A DNA stretch of 49,571 nt, taken from Cloacimonetes bacterium UBA5210 (GTDB lineage Bacteria; Cloacimonadota; Cloacimonadia; Cloacimonadales; Cloacimonadaceae). Of this stretch, positions 27,473 through 35,687 are shown piece after piece. Within the stretch, counting starts at the first letter, position 1, and every line of letters starts with the position of its first letter. A program made the translations under genes and the position numbers. The DNA lies in NCBI GenBank assembly GCA_002412625.1, contig DHVK01000025.1, positions 1-49,571 on the forward strand, in the 5' to 3' direction. The notes beneath the pieces were generated by a model that saw nothing but the letters and a program-made list of their open reading frames with translations, had not been told where the DNA came from and did not search any database.

Positions 27473-28825
27473 ATGATTAAAAGTGAAGTCTTCAGACAAT
27501 ATGATGTGCGTGGAATAGTGGGCGAACAGCTCAACGAAGAAAGCTACTATCTGATCGGCAAAGGCTTTGGTACGATGCTGAAAAGCAAAGGCCTGAACAG
27601 CATCGTGATCGGCGGAGACGCCCGGCACAGCACGAGGGATTTCATGGATTCCTTTATCAAGGGAGCTCTGGAAACCGGCTGTGATGTCACCGATATCGGC
27701 ATGGCGGCAACCCCCATCCTCTATTACGCCATATGGAGGCTCAAGCAGGACGGCGGCGCCATGGTTACCGCATCCCACAATCCCTCTCAATACAACGGCT
27801 GCAAGCTGAATCTGGGCTTGGGCAGCGTGTTTGCCGAAGAGCTGCAATATCTGCTCAGGCTGATCCAAAGCGAAAAATTCAGCAGCGGAGAAGGCAAGCT
27901 GATTAAAAACAAAAGCATCGTGGAAGACTATATCCAATACATCACTCAGAACATCAATTTTGAACGCCCGGTGAAGGTGATCGTGGATGGCGGCAACGGC
28001 ATGGGGGGACCCTATTTACCGGAAATCCTGCGCCGCAAAGGCTGCGAAGTGATCGAAATGTATTGCGAACCGGATGGAGACTTCCCGAATCATCACCCGG
28101 ACCCCACCGTGGAAAAGAACATGGTGGACCTCTCCCGAGCCGTGATAGAAGCCGAATATGAGCTCGGTATCGGGCTGGATGGCGACGCGGATCGCATCGG
28201 TGTGGTGGACGAGAAAGGCAAGATGCTGTTTGGCGACCAGATCCTGAACATCCTGGCGCGCGATTATCTGGCAAGCAACCCGGGACAGACCATTATTGCG
28301 GACGTTAAGTGCTCCAAAAACCTCTATGATGACATCAAGGCTCGCGGCGGTAAAGCGATCATGTATAAAACCGGTCATGCTAACATCAAGATGCGCATGA
28401 AGGAGATCGGTGTGGAATTTGCTGGTGAGATGAGTGGACACGTCTTTTTGGCAGATCGCTATCTGGGCTTTGACGACGCCATCTATGTAAGCTGCCGCTT
28501 CCTGGAGATCGTAGCTAAAACCGCGATGCCGGTTAGCCAGTACCTGGCGGATCAACCCAAGATGTTCAACACTCCGGAGCTGCACACCAAATGTGAAGAC
28601 AGCCGGAAGTTCGATGTCGTGGCCAAAGTCTGTAACGAGTTCAAAGAAGGGGGCTACGATGTGAATGACATCGATGGCGCCCGCATCACTTTTGAAGATG
28701 GTTGGGGGCTGATTCGTGCCTCGAATACCACCCCGGTGCTGGTCACCCGCTTTGAAGCATCCACGGAAGCGCGGATGAACGAAATCCGGACTTTGATCGA
28801 GACCGTGATCAATAAGTATCTGTAA
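27473..28825 (+). CDS. manB: phosphomannomutase/phosphoglucomutase
   Basis: The 450-residue alpha-D-phosphohexomutase has its four-domain signatures in order: N-terminal FRQYDVRGIVGEQL, catalytic phosphoserine loop TASHNPSQYNG with Ser101, Mg loop GLDGDADR with D236, D238 and D240, sugar-binding loop GEMSGHVF, and the C-terminal phosphate-binding loop RASNTTPVLVTRFEA. It interconverts the 1- and 6-phosphates of mannose or glucose in the cytoplasm, feeding GDP-mannose, UDP-glucose and surface polysaccharide synthesis. The sugar preference cannot be settled by eye; the EMSGH loop is shared by PMM/PGM enzymes. A terminator follows. Confidence 0.95.
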   Translation: MIKSEVFRQYDVRGIVGEQLNEESYYLIGKGFGTMLKSKGLNSIVIGGDARHSTRDFMDSFIKGALETGCDVTDIGMAATPILYYAIWRLKQDGGAMVTASHNPSQYNGCKLNLGLGSVFAEELQYLLRLIQSEKFSSGEGKLIKNKSIVEDYIQYITQNINFERPVKVIVDGGNGMGGPYLPEILRRKGCEVIEMYCEPDGDFPNHHPDPTVEKNMVDLSRAVIEAEYELGIGLDGDADRIGVVDEKGKMLFGDQILNILARDYLASNPGQTIIADVKCSKNLYDDIKARGGKAIMYKTGHANIKMRMKEIGVEFAGEMSGHVFLADRYLGFDDAIYVSCRFLEIVAKTAMPVSQYLADQPKMFNTPELHTKCEDSRKFDVVAKVCNEFKEGGYDVNDIDGARITFEDGWGLIRASNTTPVLVTRFEASTEARMNEIRTLIETVINKYL

Positions 28826-28842
28826 AACATTATAGCATAGTA

Positions 28843-28872
28843 AAGCCCGGTTTATCGCCGGGCTTCTTTGCA
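28843..28872. terminator. shared terminator between convergent genes
   Basis: AAGCCCGG (28843-28850) pairs with CCGGGCTT (28858-28865) around TTTATCG. The plus strand continues CTTTG; the minus strand continues TACTATG. It probably serves manB and, more weakly, the opposing dehydrogenase gene. Confidence 0.75.
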
Positions 28873-28890
28873 TTGTGCCTATGTTATGAT

Positions 28891-30225
28891 CTATACTACT
28901 CTTGCCGGAGCTTCTGTGCCTTGCACGATTGCGATGGCGTTCCGAGCGGCCAGGCTGCCCATTTGCTCTCTCGTTTCCAAACTGGCAGAACCGATGTGGG
29001 GCAAAAGCACGGCATTCGGCAATTCCTTCAAAGCTTGCGGTATCTCCGGTTCATGCTCATAGACATCAAATCCGGCGGCAAAGATCCAGCCCTCTTGCAA
29101 AGCACGGATCAAGACTCTTTCATCCACGATCGCGCCTCTGGCGGTATTGATCAGGATAGCCGAGCGTTTCATGGTTTTCAGTTCTTTTTCGCCGATCAAG
29201 TGTTTGGTTTCGGGCTTTAGAGGCAGATGCAGACTCAGGATGTCCGACTCCAGGAGCAATGTCTCAAAATCCACTCTTTCGGCTGCAAAATCCAGTTCTT
29301 TATCGTGGGGACTGTGATAGATTACTTTCATATCAAAGCCTCGTGCCCGGCGCGCCACAGCCTGACCGATGCGCCCCATTCCCAATATCCCCAGGGTTCG
29401 CTGATGCACATCCTGCCCCAAAAACAGTAGTGGTTCCCAGCCCACAAAATTACCTTCTCTGGTGAAGCTCTCGCTTTCCGGGATGCGGCGCGCGGTAGCC
29501 ATTATCAGCGCCCAAGCCAGATCAGCGGTGCTTTCGGTAAGCACTCCGGGGGTGTTGCAGACCGCTATCCCACGCGCTTTTGCTGCCTGAAGATCGATGT
29601 TGTTGTAGCCCACGGCATAGTTCGAGATCACTTTCAGCTTTGCTGCCGCATTCATCAGGCTTTCATCGATGTCATCGCCCAGCAGGCAGAGCAGAGCAGC
29701 TTTGTCCGCAATGTGTGCGATTAGCTCAGTCTTGGAAAGGTTTCGATGCGCGATATTGGCATGCACTTCAAAGAAGTCCTTCAACTCGTTCATAGCTTTT
29801 TCCGGCAGTAAGCGGGTAAGCAGCAATTTTGGCTTGGCAGGATCTTCGTTCAGCACCTCGATCACGTCTTGCCCAGGGTTTTGCTCTCCTGCTTTCAGAA
29901 AGTACTGGAATTCCAATGTCCTGCCTTCGGGGTCTTCTGCCCAGAAGTGATAAATATTGAAAGCGGGATTGAGTTTGGCTGGCGATGTGGCGAGATCCTG
30001 GTAACGAAGATAGGCGGCATCCACCAGAGCTATGGAATCATACAAAAAAGTGATGGTGCCCTGGCTTTCGGCTACCTCGCTTTGGCAAAAACCGATCAGC
30101 ATCCCCCGGTGTTCAAAGATCATGCACTTTCCCTGATCCAGCCAGAGCTTCAAGCCCAGTTTATCCTGGTAAAAATCTCTGATCATACGCAGGTCTTTGC
30201 TCTTGAAAAATACTATTCCGGACAT
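28891..30225 (-). CDS. VOC (glyoxalase-like) domain fused to D-2-hydroxyacid dehydrogenase
   Basis: A two-domain protein of 444 residues. Residues 1-115 look like one vicinal-oxygen-chelate module: it starts SGIVFFKSKDLRMIRDFYQ, has IFEHRGMLIGF, and ends AEDPEGRTLEFQYFL. Residues 130-444 form a complete NAD(P)-dependent D-2-hydroxyacid dehydrogenase, with GMGRIG (282-287), Arg363 in NTARG, Glu392 in HEPE and His410 in PHIGSAS. The order and VQGTEAP ending resemble glyoxylate/hydroxypyruvate (D-glycerate) reductases. There is no stop or frameshift between the parts; the linker is about 15 residues. Dehydrogenase units normally stand alone. The VOC part may bind or hand over a 2-oxo substrate, or act as a partner domain; this is inference. 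The gene is monocistronic, with its own promoter. Confidence 0.9.
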   Translation of the reverse strand: MSGIVFFKSKDLRMIRDFYQDKLGLKLWLDQGKCMIFEHRGMLIGFCQSEVAESQGTITFLYDSIALVDAAYLRYQDLATSPAKLNPAFNIYHFWAEDPEGRTLEFQYFLKAGEQNPGQDVIEVLNEDPAKPKLLLTRLLPEKAMNELKDFFEVHANIAHRNLSKTELIAHIADKAALLCLLGDDIDESLMNAAAKLKVISNYAVGYNNIDLQAAKARGIAVCNTPGVLTESTADLAWALIMATARRIPESESFTREGNFVGWEPLLFLGQDVHQRTLGILGMGRIGQAVARRARGFDMKVIYHSPHDKELDFAAERVDFETLLLESDILSLHLPLKPETKHLIGEKELKTMKRSAILINTARGAIVDERVLIRALQEGWIFAAGFDVYEHEPEIPQALKELPNAVLLPHIGSASLETREQMGSLAARNAIAIVQGTEAPARVV

Positions 30226-30260
30226 AGTTGATTACTCCATTTGATTCTATTTATAGATAC

Positions 30261-30288
30261 ATAATAAGCCGGAACACCTGAAAATCAA
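30261..30288 (-). promoter_or_regulatory. candidate promoter of the VOC-dehydrogenase gene
   Basis: On the minus strand TTGATT (30283-30288) and TATTAT (30261-30266) are separated by 16 bases. It falls between the upstream terminator and the start codon at 30225. Confidence 0.4.
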
Positions 30289-30291
30289 GCG

Positions 30292-30324
30292 GCAAACGCA
30301 AAAGCCCGGAGGGGGATCCGGGCT
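30292..30324 (-). terminator. terminator of the alcohol dehydrogenase gene
   Basis: AGCCCGGA (30303-30310) pairs with TCCGGGCT (30317-30324). On the minus strand the stem is followed by TTTGCGTTTG. It lies 34 bases past the stop codon. Confidence 0.75.
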
Positions 30325-30357
30325 GGTTTGGAGATTGTCTGATTTGAAGGAATACTT

Positions 30358-31566
30358 TTACATCGCAATCATGCTGTTTGTGAAGATGCGGCGAATCGTT
30401 GCCAAATCGGCCTTTACGGGAGCCAAGCTAAGTAGCAATCCCAGCGAGGGAGTTTCTTGAGTTAGTTCCACCAATCTGTCAATGTCGGCTTCGCAAAAGC
30501 CTTCATCACTTAGTTTGCTGGTGATTCCTATGCTGAAGAGCCATTTTTCGATACCAGCCGCTACCATATCTGCTTCAGAAGCTTCGCCTTTCAAGCCTGG
30601 GATGATCGGTTCAAAGATATCTGCCAATACCTGTGCCCGGGCGGGATAGATCTCCTTGATCACTGCCGGAAGCAGCATCGAAAGCCCCAGTCCGTGAGCC
30701 AGTTCGGGTTTGATGGCAGACAACGGATGCTCCAGAGCGTGGGTGAAGTGCAACAGCCCGTTATCAAAAGAGATCCCGGCGATTGCGGAGGCATAGGTCA
30801 GGAAGTAGCGTGCTGCCGGATCCTTCGGGTTTTCCAAGGCTATCGGCAAGTATTTGTGAACCAGCCGGATGGTCTCTTTTCCCATCATAATAGCATAGGG
30901 ACTCGCGGCAAGCGTTGTGGCTGCTTCTACTACGTGGTTAACCGCATCAACAGATACATAGCGGGTCTGGTTTTCAGGCAAGCCGTACATCAGGGCAGGA
31001 TCGTCAATAGCATAAAGAGGATAGATGCAATCGTAGGCGATTGCGGGCTTATAATCAAGTTCGGAGATGGTGACGACGGCAAAGCGATTCACTTCTGTGC
31101 CGGTTCCGTGTGTGGTATTGATCGCAATGATCGGCAGTGCAAGCTCAGGAGTGAACTTGAATTCGTAGAGTTCACGAGCTGTTCTGCCGTCATACTTGAG
31201 CAGGATGGCAGCACTCTTGGCAGCGTCAATCGGACTTCCGCCGCCGATACCGATCACAGCCTGTGCGGCAAAACGCTTACCCATGGCAACCGCTTCGTCC
31301 ACTTGGCTATCAGTAGGATTGGACGTTACTTTATTATAGAGAACATGCTGGATTCCGGCAGTGCTGAGGGCTGCTTCCACCACATCCCAAGCCCCGTTTT
31401 TACGATACGAAGAGCCTCCGGTCATGATCAACACACGGCTGATGCCCATGCCGGCAAGATTTGTTGCAATGTCTTTCATTTTGTGAATTGCGCCCAGTCC
31501 GAAATAGTCGGTTGTCTTGGTGCGCAGCTCGAAGACGGCGTTGAGGTCAATCTGGTTTTCCCACAT
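30358..31566 (-). CDS. iron-containing (group III) alcohol dehydrogenase
   Basis: The 402-residue protein starts behind AAAAGGAG. The N-terminal dinucleotide-binding half contains the nucleotide loop IGIGGGSPIDAAKS (106-119) and THGTGTEVNRFAV. The helical half holds the metal ligands D207 and H211 (DAVNH), H276/H280 (FTHALEH) and H291 (ELAHGLG). Such enzymes reduce aldehydes or oxidise alcohols with NAD(P)H using Fe2+, or sometimes Zn, in the cytoplasm. In fermenters they often make butanol, ethanol or propanediol; the substrate here is unknown. The upstream region carries a clear inverted repeat over the promoter (31611-31675), so expression is probably controlled by a dimeric regulator. Monocistronic. 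Confidence 0.94.
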   Translation of the reverse strand: MWENQIDLNAVFELRTKTTDYFGLGAIHKMKDIATNLAGMGISRVLIMTGGSSYRKNGAWDVVEAALSTAGIQHVLYNKVTSNPTDSQVDEAVAMGKRFAAQAVIGIGGGSPIDAAKSAAILLKYDGRTARELYEFKFTPELALPIIAINTTHGTGTEVNRFAVVTISELDYKPAIAYDCIYPLYAIDDPALMYGLPENQTRYVSVDAVNHVVEAATTLAASPYAIMMGKETIRLVHKYLPIALENPKDPAARYFLTYASAIAGISFDNGLLHFTHALEHPLSAIKPELAHGLGLSMLLPAVIKEIYPARAQVLADIFEPIIPGLKGEASEADMVAAGIEKWLFSIGITSKLSDEGFCEADIDRLVELTQETPSLGLLLSLAPVKADLATIRRIFTNSMIAM

Positions 31567-31610
31567 TGTAAACTCCTTTTATTTTTCAGATTTTGTTTCA
31601 ATCAATATGT

Positions 31611-31675
31611 GTGTATCGATAAATTGAGAGCGATATCTTGTCAAGCATTATTTCGTGATTTATTTAGCGATACAC
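31611..31675 (-). promoter_or_regulatory. promoter with paired operator-like half sites
   Basis: Perfect TTGACA (minus strand, 31639-31644) with a 17-base spacer to a poor -10 (TATCGA, 31616-31621). Two 14-base arms, GTGTATCGATAAAT (31611-31624) and ATTTAGCGATACAC (31662-31675), are inverted copies with one mismatch; their centres are 51 bases apart, about five helical turns. One arm covers the -10, the other lies upstream of the -35. A weak -10 under a repeat suggests activation or repression by a dimeric regulator. Confidence 0.55.
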
Positions 31676-32085
31676 CCGTATCCGTCTCTTATTAAGCTAG
31701 TTGCAAATTCACATAAAGCACGCGAAGCGTAGATTTGGACTTGCATAAATCCGCTATTGCCAAGAATTATAACCACAGATTGAGCTTGATGCTGAAGATA
31801 ACACGCACAGAATCCCGATCATCCCACCCTCGTGCCGGACATCTCCCGGCTACTACTTTCTCCCTGAAAGTATTTTGCCCTGCGATTGTTGGTCGATATG
31901 TGCGGTTCTCCCCTTACCTATTCATCACTCACCGCACTTCAGTTCCGCCACCATGATCGCCCTTACCAGCTTCAGTTCCGTTTCTCCCGCTCCGGTAAGC
32001 TCTCTGGCTTTGGACCCTCTCAGGATCAGAATGACAAGTCTCGCTTATCGTGAAGTTCTTTGACTCCTGGTCTCTTGACAACCAC

Positions 32086-32144
32086 CCATGGACCTCCCGA
32101 AGAGTTCCTGAGCCACATTCGGGAACTCTTCGGGAGGTCTATGG
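32086..32144. repeat. 23-base near-perfect inverted repeat
   Basis: The left arm (32086-32108, CCATGGACCTCCCGAAGAGT then TCC) and right arm (32122-32144) pair over 23 bases with a single G-T position; the loop is 13 bases (32109-32121). No T-run follows on either strand, so it is not an ordinary terminator. Confidence 0.85.
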
Positions 32145-32207
32145 CAAGCTGTCCGGAAGAAAGCACTCGAGCTTTGATCTGAATCTTAAGAGTCTCAGGT
32201 TGATTAG

Positions 32208-32296
32208 CCCAAATCACGCACTGGAGTTCAAGCCACCTATAGCATCTAACTCTGTTGAAAGAAGTAAACGGTGGTTTCGAATCAGGCAATGCATAG
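32208..32296. repeat. dispersed palindromic repeat, copy B
   Basis: Counterpart of copy A at 14972-15061, in the same orientation, differing at scattered positions and by one base in length. It lies between a long hairpin and the BtuC-like gene. Confidence 0.7.
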
Positions 32297-32437
32297 TTTT
32301 TTTACCCCTGTTTTTGATTCCATTTGTTCAAACCGGGATAAACTGGTAGCCGGGATCATGCTGGAAGAATAAGCTAAGCCGGCGCTCAAAGCGTAATTAC
32401 AGAGCTGTTCGCGGCGGATTCAGGATAATCCTGAAAT

Positions 32438-33355
32438 CTATTTCTTGAGCAGCAAATAGATGAAGAACGGACATCCGATTGCGGCGGTTATCACTCCGAC
32501 CGGCAACTCAATACCGCTGATGTTCTTAGCCAGGAAATCCGCAGCCAAAAGAAATGAGCAACCAAACAGAGCACTGGCAGGAAAGATCTGTTTTTGATTT
32601 TTGAAGCCCACCAGGCGCATGATGTGAGGCGTAATCAGCCCCACGAAGCCGATGATCCCGGCATAGGACACCACGATCCCCACGATCAGTGAACTCACAA
32701 AAAATAGCTGTTTGCGCAGGCGCTGCACTTCGATGCCCACACTTGCCGCATAGAGTTCTGAGCTGCCCAATATATCCAGAGCCCGGCTCTTTCCAAACAT
32801 CCAGAGCAGAAGCAGCAGCACCAGCCCCGCCAGGCTCAGGAATACACGGTATTCCACATAGCTGAAGATACGCCCCAGATTGCCCATCAAAGTACTGAGG
32901 ATTAACACCGTATCCTGCCTGTTCAGATACATCATCAGGGATATGGCGGAAGAGAAGAACATGCCCACGATCACCCCGGCAATGATCAAGCGCTGAGGAT
33001 CGAAGCTACCCCTTTTTTGCGCCAGTTGCCAGACCAGCAGGGTGGTGATGATTGCCCCGATGAAGCCACCCAGAGGCATCAGCAGAATCAAGCCCAGGGA
33101 AGCAAACAAGATGCTGCCAAACGCTGATCCGGAAGACACGCCCAGGATATAGGGCTCTGCCAAGGGGTTACCCAGCATTAGTTGATATACCGATCCGATC
33201 GCCGCCAGACTCATCCCGGTAATCACGGTAAGCAGCAAGCGCGGCAGGCGGATATGCCACATGATATATGCCCCCGGAGAATCCCAGCAAAGGTACAGTA
33301 TGCCCAACCCGAAGCCGGCCAAAACGATCAAGGCAAGGAACAAAGAGCGTTTCAC
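32438..33355 (-). CDS. FecCD/BtuC-family ABC transporter permease
   Basis: The protein of about 305 residues has nine or ten hydrophobic helices and the FecCD signatures: PRLLLTVITGMSLAAIGSVY near the N-terminus, NPLAEPYILGVSSGSAFG, and the coupling segment GFVGLITPHIMRLVG before the last helices. I place the start at a GTG (33353-33355) that overlaps the upstream stop (GTGA) and follows GGGAG; an ATG at 33373 is the alternative and would lengthen the overlap to 22 bases. It forms the inner-membrane channel for ferric siderophore, haem or cobalamin uptake. The substrate-binding gene lies immediately upstream. No ABC ATPase gene follows, so the third part of the transporter must be encoded elsewhere or be lost. 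Confidence 0.92.
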   Translation of the reverse strand: MKRSLFLALIVLAGFGLGILYLCWDSPGAYIMWHIRLPRLLLTVITGMSLAAIGSVYQLMLGNPLAEPYILGVSSGSAFGSILFASLGLILLMPLGGFIGAIITTLLVWQLAQKRGSFDPQRLIIAGVIVGMFFSSAISLMMYLNRQDTVLILSTLMGNLGRIFSYVEYRVFLSLAGLVLLLLLWMFGKSRALDILGSSELYAASVGIEVQRLRKQLFFVSSLIVGIVVSYAGIIGFVGLITPHIMRLVGFKNQKQIFPASALFGCSFLLAADFLAKNISGIELPVGVITAAIGCPFFIYLLLKK

Positions 33356-34203
33356 TCGGTCTCCCGCCGCCATTGCTCGAAGATATTGGCCAGGAGGCGC
33401 ATCCCGCTGATGCTGCGCGGTCCCGCTCGTTGGATGAGATCCGGATCGATCGCGTCTTCAAAATAGATTCTTCGCTGTGAGATGGCGGGAATCCTGCCCC
33501 AGCCTTTTCGGGAGATTACATTTTGCAGGGTATCCTGAGAATAGCAGATCATGATATCCGGATTTGCTTCCACCACCTGCTCTGCCTTTACTCTGGCATA
33601 ATCGCGCTCCAGGCGGTCAAACACATTATCACCTCCGGCAAGCTCGATGAGTTCACCCACAAAGGAGTTATCCGCAACGCTCATCAGGGGATCCCGATAT
33701 ATTTCCAGATACACTTTGGGGCGGGTTTTTCCGGCAGCTTCTTGGCTGATAGCCGCGATTTCCCGCTCCAGTGAATCCCGCAGTGCTCGTGCCTCAGCGC
33801 TTCTGCCGATCAATTCGCCAATCGTGATAATCTCATCCAGCATGTCCGCCATTGTTTTGGGATACGATTTATGTACCCGGATGCCCAATTTCTGCAAGTC
33901 CAGCGTGATCGCTTCCTGTTCCAGGGCACTGGTAAAGACGATTTGGGGAGACAGCCGCAACACTGTTTCTTTGTTGATCGCGCCAAAATCGCCCACGATC
34001 ACTTTCTCTTGCAGCTGGGGTGGGTATGTGCATTCCCGGGTGAGCCCGGATATCTCGTCTGCCGCGCCCAGAGCAGCGATGATCTCCGCCACTTCCGGTG
34101 ATAGCACTACATAGCTACCCGGTTCGGGTTTAGTTTTGCCGTTGCACGCGCCCAAAATCAGCAAGACTAGGGCGAGTATCAGCTTGATCAGGATTGATTT
34201 CAT
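33352..34203 (-). CDS. BtuF-like ABC transporter substrate-binding lipoprotein
   Basis: The 283-residue protein opens with a lipoprotein signal (MKSILIKLILALVLLILGAC) and has the two-lobe class III binding-protein plan joined by a long helix: SPEVAEIIAALGAADEISGL, then VGDFGAINKETVLRLSPQIV, the backbone helix around LDEIITIGELIGRSAEA, and the second lobe with AGGDNVFDRLERDY and NPDIMI. This family delivers cobalamin, haem or ferric siderophores to a FecCD-type permease, encoded directly downstream with a four-base overlap. Which ligand cannot be told; no cobalamin riboswitch motif was found in the 287-base upstream gap, which slightly disfavours B12. The lipid anchor suits a Gram-negative periplasmic or Gram-positive-like arrangement. 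Confidence 0.9.
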   Translation of the reverse strand: MKSILIKLILALVLLILGACNGKTKPEPGSYVVLSPEVAEIIAALGAADEISGLTRECTYPPQLQEKVIVGDFGAINKETVLRLSPQIVFTSALEQEAITLDLQKLGIRVHKSYPKTMADMLDEIITIGELIGRSAEARALRDSLEREIAAISQEAAGKTRPKVYLEIYRDPLMSVADNSFVGELIELAGGDNVFDRLERDYARVKAEQVVEANPDIMICYSQDTLQNVISRKGWGRIPAISQRRIYFEDAIDPDLIQRAGPRSISGMRLLANIFEQWRRETE

Positions 34204-34380
34204 AAAACCTCAAGCGTGTTCCAAAGATGAGCTTCCATGCAGCTTGGCAATGCTAATCTGTCAAGTTCAATCTTGCCATCTCCCCCAAGATACAGGCAAC
34301 TCTGAGCCCCCTATCGTCTGTGAATCCGTGAAACCGGCAGAAGAGACGATCAAGTCCGGTGCCCGGATTTAACATTTTGC

Positions 34381-34412
34381 TTTGATTTTCGCATGAACAC
34401 ACTATAATGTTC
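34381..34412 (+). promoter_or_regulatory. flavodiiron-ferritin promoter with palindrome over the -10
   Basis: Perfect TATAAT (34403-34408) with TTTGAT (34381-34386) 16 bases upstream. The -10 sits inside GAACA-N8-TGTTC (34395-34412), with further outer symmetry GCAT...ATGC. Such a placement is typical of a repressor operator. The leader to the ATG at 34491 is about 75 bases. Confidence 0.6.
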
Positions 34413-34490
34413 TTATGCAGCGTGACAGAATTACCTACGGGTGCTTGCGCTAAATTATATCGATTTATTACATGATACAGGAGATACATT

Positions 34491-35687
34491 ATGAAAGCAG
34501 TTAAACTGCGTGAAGGCATCTATTGGGTTGGCGCAATTGACTGGGATCTGCGAAATTTTCACGGATACCTCACTCAACGCGGCTCCACCTACAACGCGTA
34601 TCTGATTATTGACGAAAAGATCACTTTGATCGACAACGTAAAACACTATCTCTATGATGAAATGATAGCGCGCATCAAGGACGTGATCGACCCCGCCAAG
34701 ATTGATGTAGTGATCCAGAACCACGTGGAAATGGATCATTCCGGTGGCATGCCCAAGCTGCTGAAGGTCATTCCCAAGGCGAAGATCTACACAAATTCCA
34801 ACGGCATCAAGGGCTTGAAACTGCACTACAAACAGGATTGGAACTTTGAAGAGATCAAAACCGGGGACAGCATCAGCATCGGCAAACGCAGCCTCAGTTT
34901 CATTACCACGCCCATGGTGCATTGGCCTGATAACCAGGTCACATATTGCCCGGAAGAGCAAATCCTGTTTTCCAATGATGCTTTTGGGCAACACATCGCT
35001 TCCTCCGAGCGCCTAGCCGGCGAACTCCCCATCGGCATTGTCATGGAAGAAGCCAAGAAATATTATGCGAACATCGTGCTGCCCTATTCCAAACAGGTGC
35101 AGAATGTGCTGAATATAGCCGCACCGCTGGCGATCAAAATGATCTGCCCCAGCCATGGCGTGATCTGGACCGAGGAGAACATCCCCACGATTCTGGCCGG
35201 ATACAAGGACTGGGCGTACAACGTTTCAGACAAGCACCGTGCCCTGGTGATCTACGACACGATGTGGAAGAGCACCCAGATGATGGCGGAAGCGATCCAT
35301 GAGACTTTTGAAAAGATGGGCATCCACGCCAAGTTACTTTCCCTGCAATCAAACCACATCTCGGACATCATGACCGATGTCATCGATGCAAAGTTTATCG
35401 CTGTGGGCTCCCCTACTCTGAACTCGTCCATTCTGCCCACTGTAGCTGCCTTCCTTTACTATCTGAAAGGGCTTTCCCCAAAGGATAGAATTGGGCTGGC
35501 CTTTGGCTCATATGGATGGGGCGGTCAAAGCATTCCGATTCTGCAGCAGCTTTTGGGAGACCCCAAAGAATGCGGTTTCAAGATGCTGGAGCCCATCAAA
35601 CACCAATACATCCCCTCGCAAGAGGATCTGGAAAAGATAAAATCAAAACTAGAACAAGATATCAAAGCTACGTTGGAGGAACAATGA
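34491..35687 (+). CDS. fprA: A-type flavodiiron protein (oxygen/NO reductase)
   Basis: The 398-residue protein has an N-terminal metallo-beta-lactamase-like domain carrying the full diiron set: H78, E80, D82 and H83 in NHVEMDHSGG, H144 in MVHW, D163 in SNDAFG and H222 in PSHGV. A flavodoxin domain follows from about residue 250, with YDTMWKSTQMMAEA for FMN phosphate and VGSPTLNSSILP. There is no extra rubredoxin domain, so it is class A. These cytoplasmic enzymes reduce O2 to water or NO to N2O and protect anaerobes. It starts behind AGGAGATAC and overlaps the ferritin gene by four bases (ATGA), so the two form an oxygen and iron defence unit. The palindrome over the promoter suggests redox or iron control. 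Confidence 0.96.
   Translation: MKAVKLREGIYWVGAIDWDLRNFHGYLTQRGSTYNAYLIIDEKITLIDNVKHYLYDEMIARIKDVIDPAKIDVVIQNHVEMDHSGGMPKLLKVIPKAKIYTNSNGIKGLKLHYKQDWNFEEIKTGDSISIGKRSLSFITTPMVHWPDNQVTYCPEEQILFSNDAFGQHIASSERLAGELPIGIVMEEAKKYYANIVLPYSKQVQNVLNIAAPLAIKMICPSHGVIWTEENIPTILAGYKDWAYNVSDKHRALVIYDTMWKSTQMMAEAIHETFEKMGIHAKLLSLQSNHISDIMTDVIDAKFIAVGSPTLNSSILPTVAAFLYYLKGLSPKDRIGLAFGSYGWGGQSIPILQQLLGDPKECGFKMLEPIKHQYIPSQEDLEKIKSKLEQDIKATLEEQ

Larger units (their letters stand above)
31676..32437. other. repeat-rich intergenic region without genes
   Basis: About 760 bases hold no convincing open frame. Contents: an AGCG...CGCT imperfect hairpin near 31726-31755, CTTACC/GGTAAG arms (about 31961-31998), the 23-base inverted repeat (32086-32144) and repeat copy B (32208-32296). 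Two short frames here have neither ribosome site nor family resemblance. Confidence 0.5.

Noticed and set aside
28826..28890. tRNA or small RNA in short gaps
   Set aside because: I looked for cloverleaf-like pairing and CCA-type ends here and in other gaps; only terminator or repeat hairpins were found.
34204..34490. Possible cobalamin riboswitch upstream of the BtuF-like gene
   Set aside because: I could not find the conserved B12-box core on the minus strand; some GC-rich pairing exists but nothing specific.
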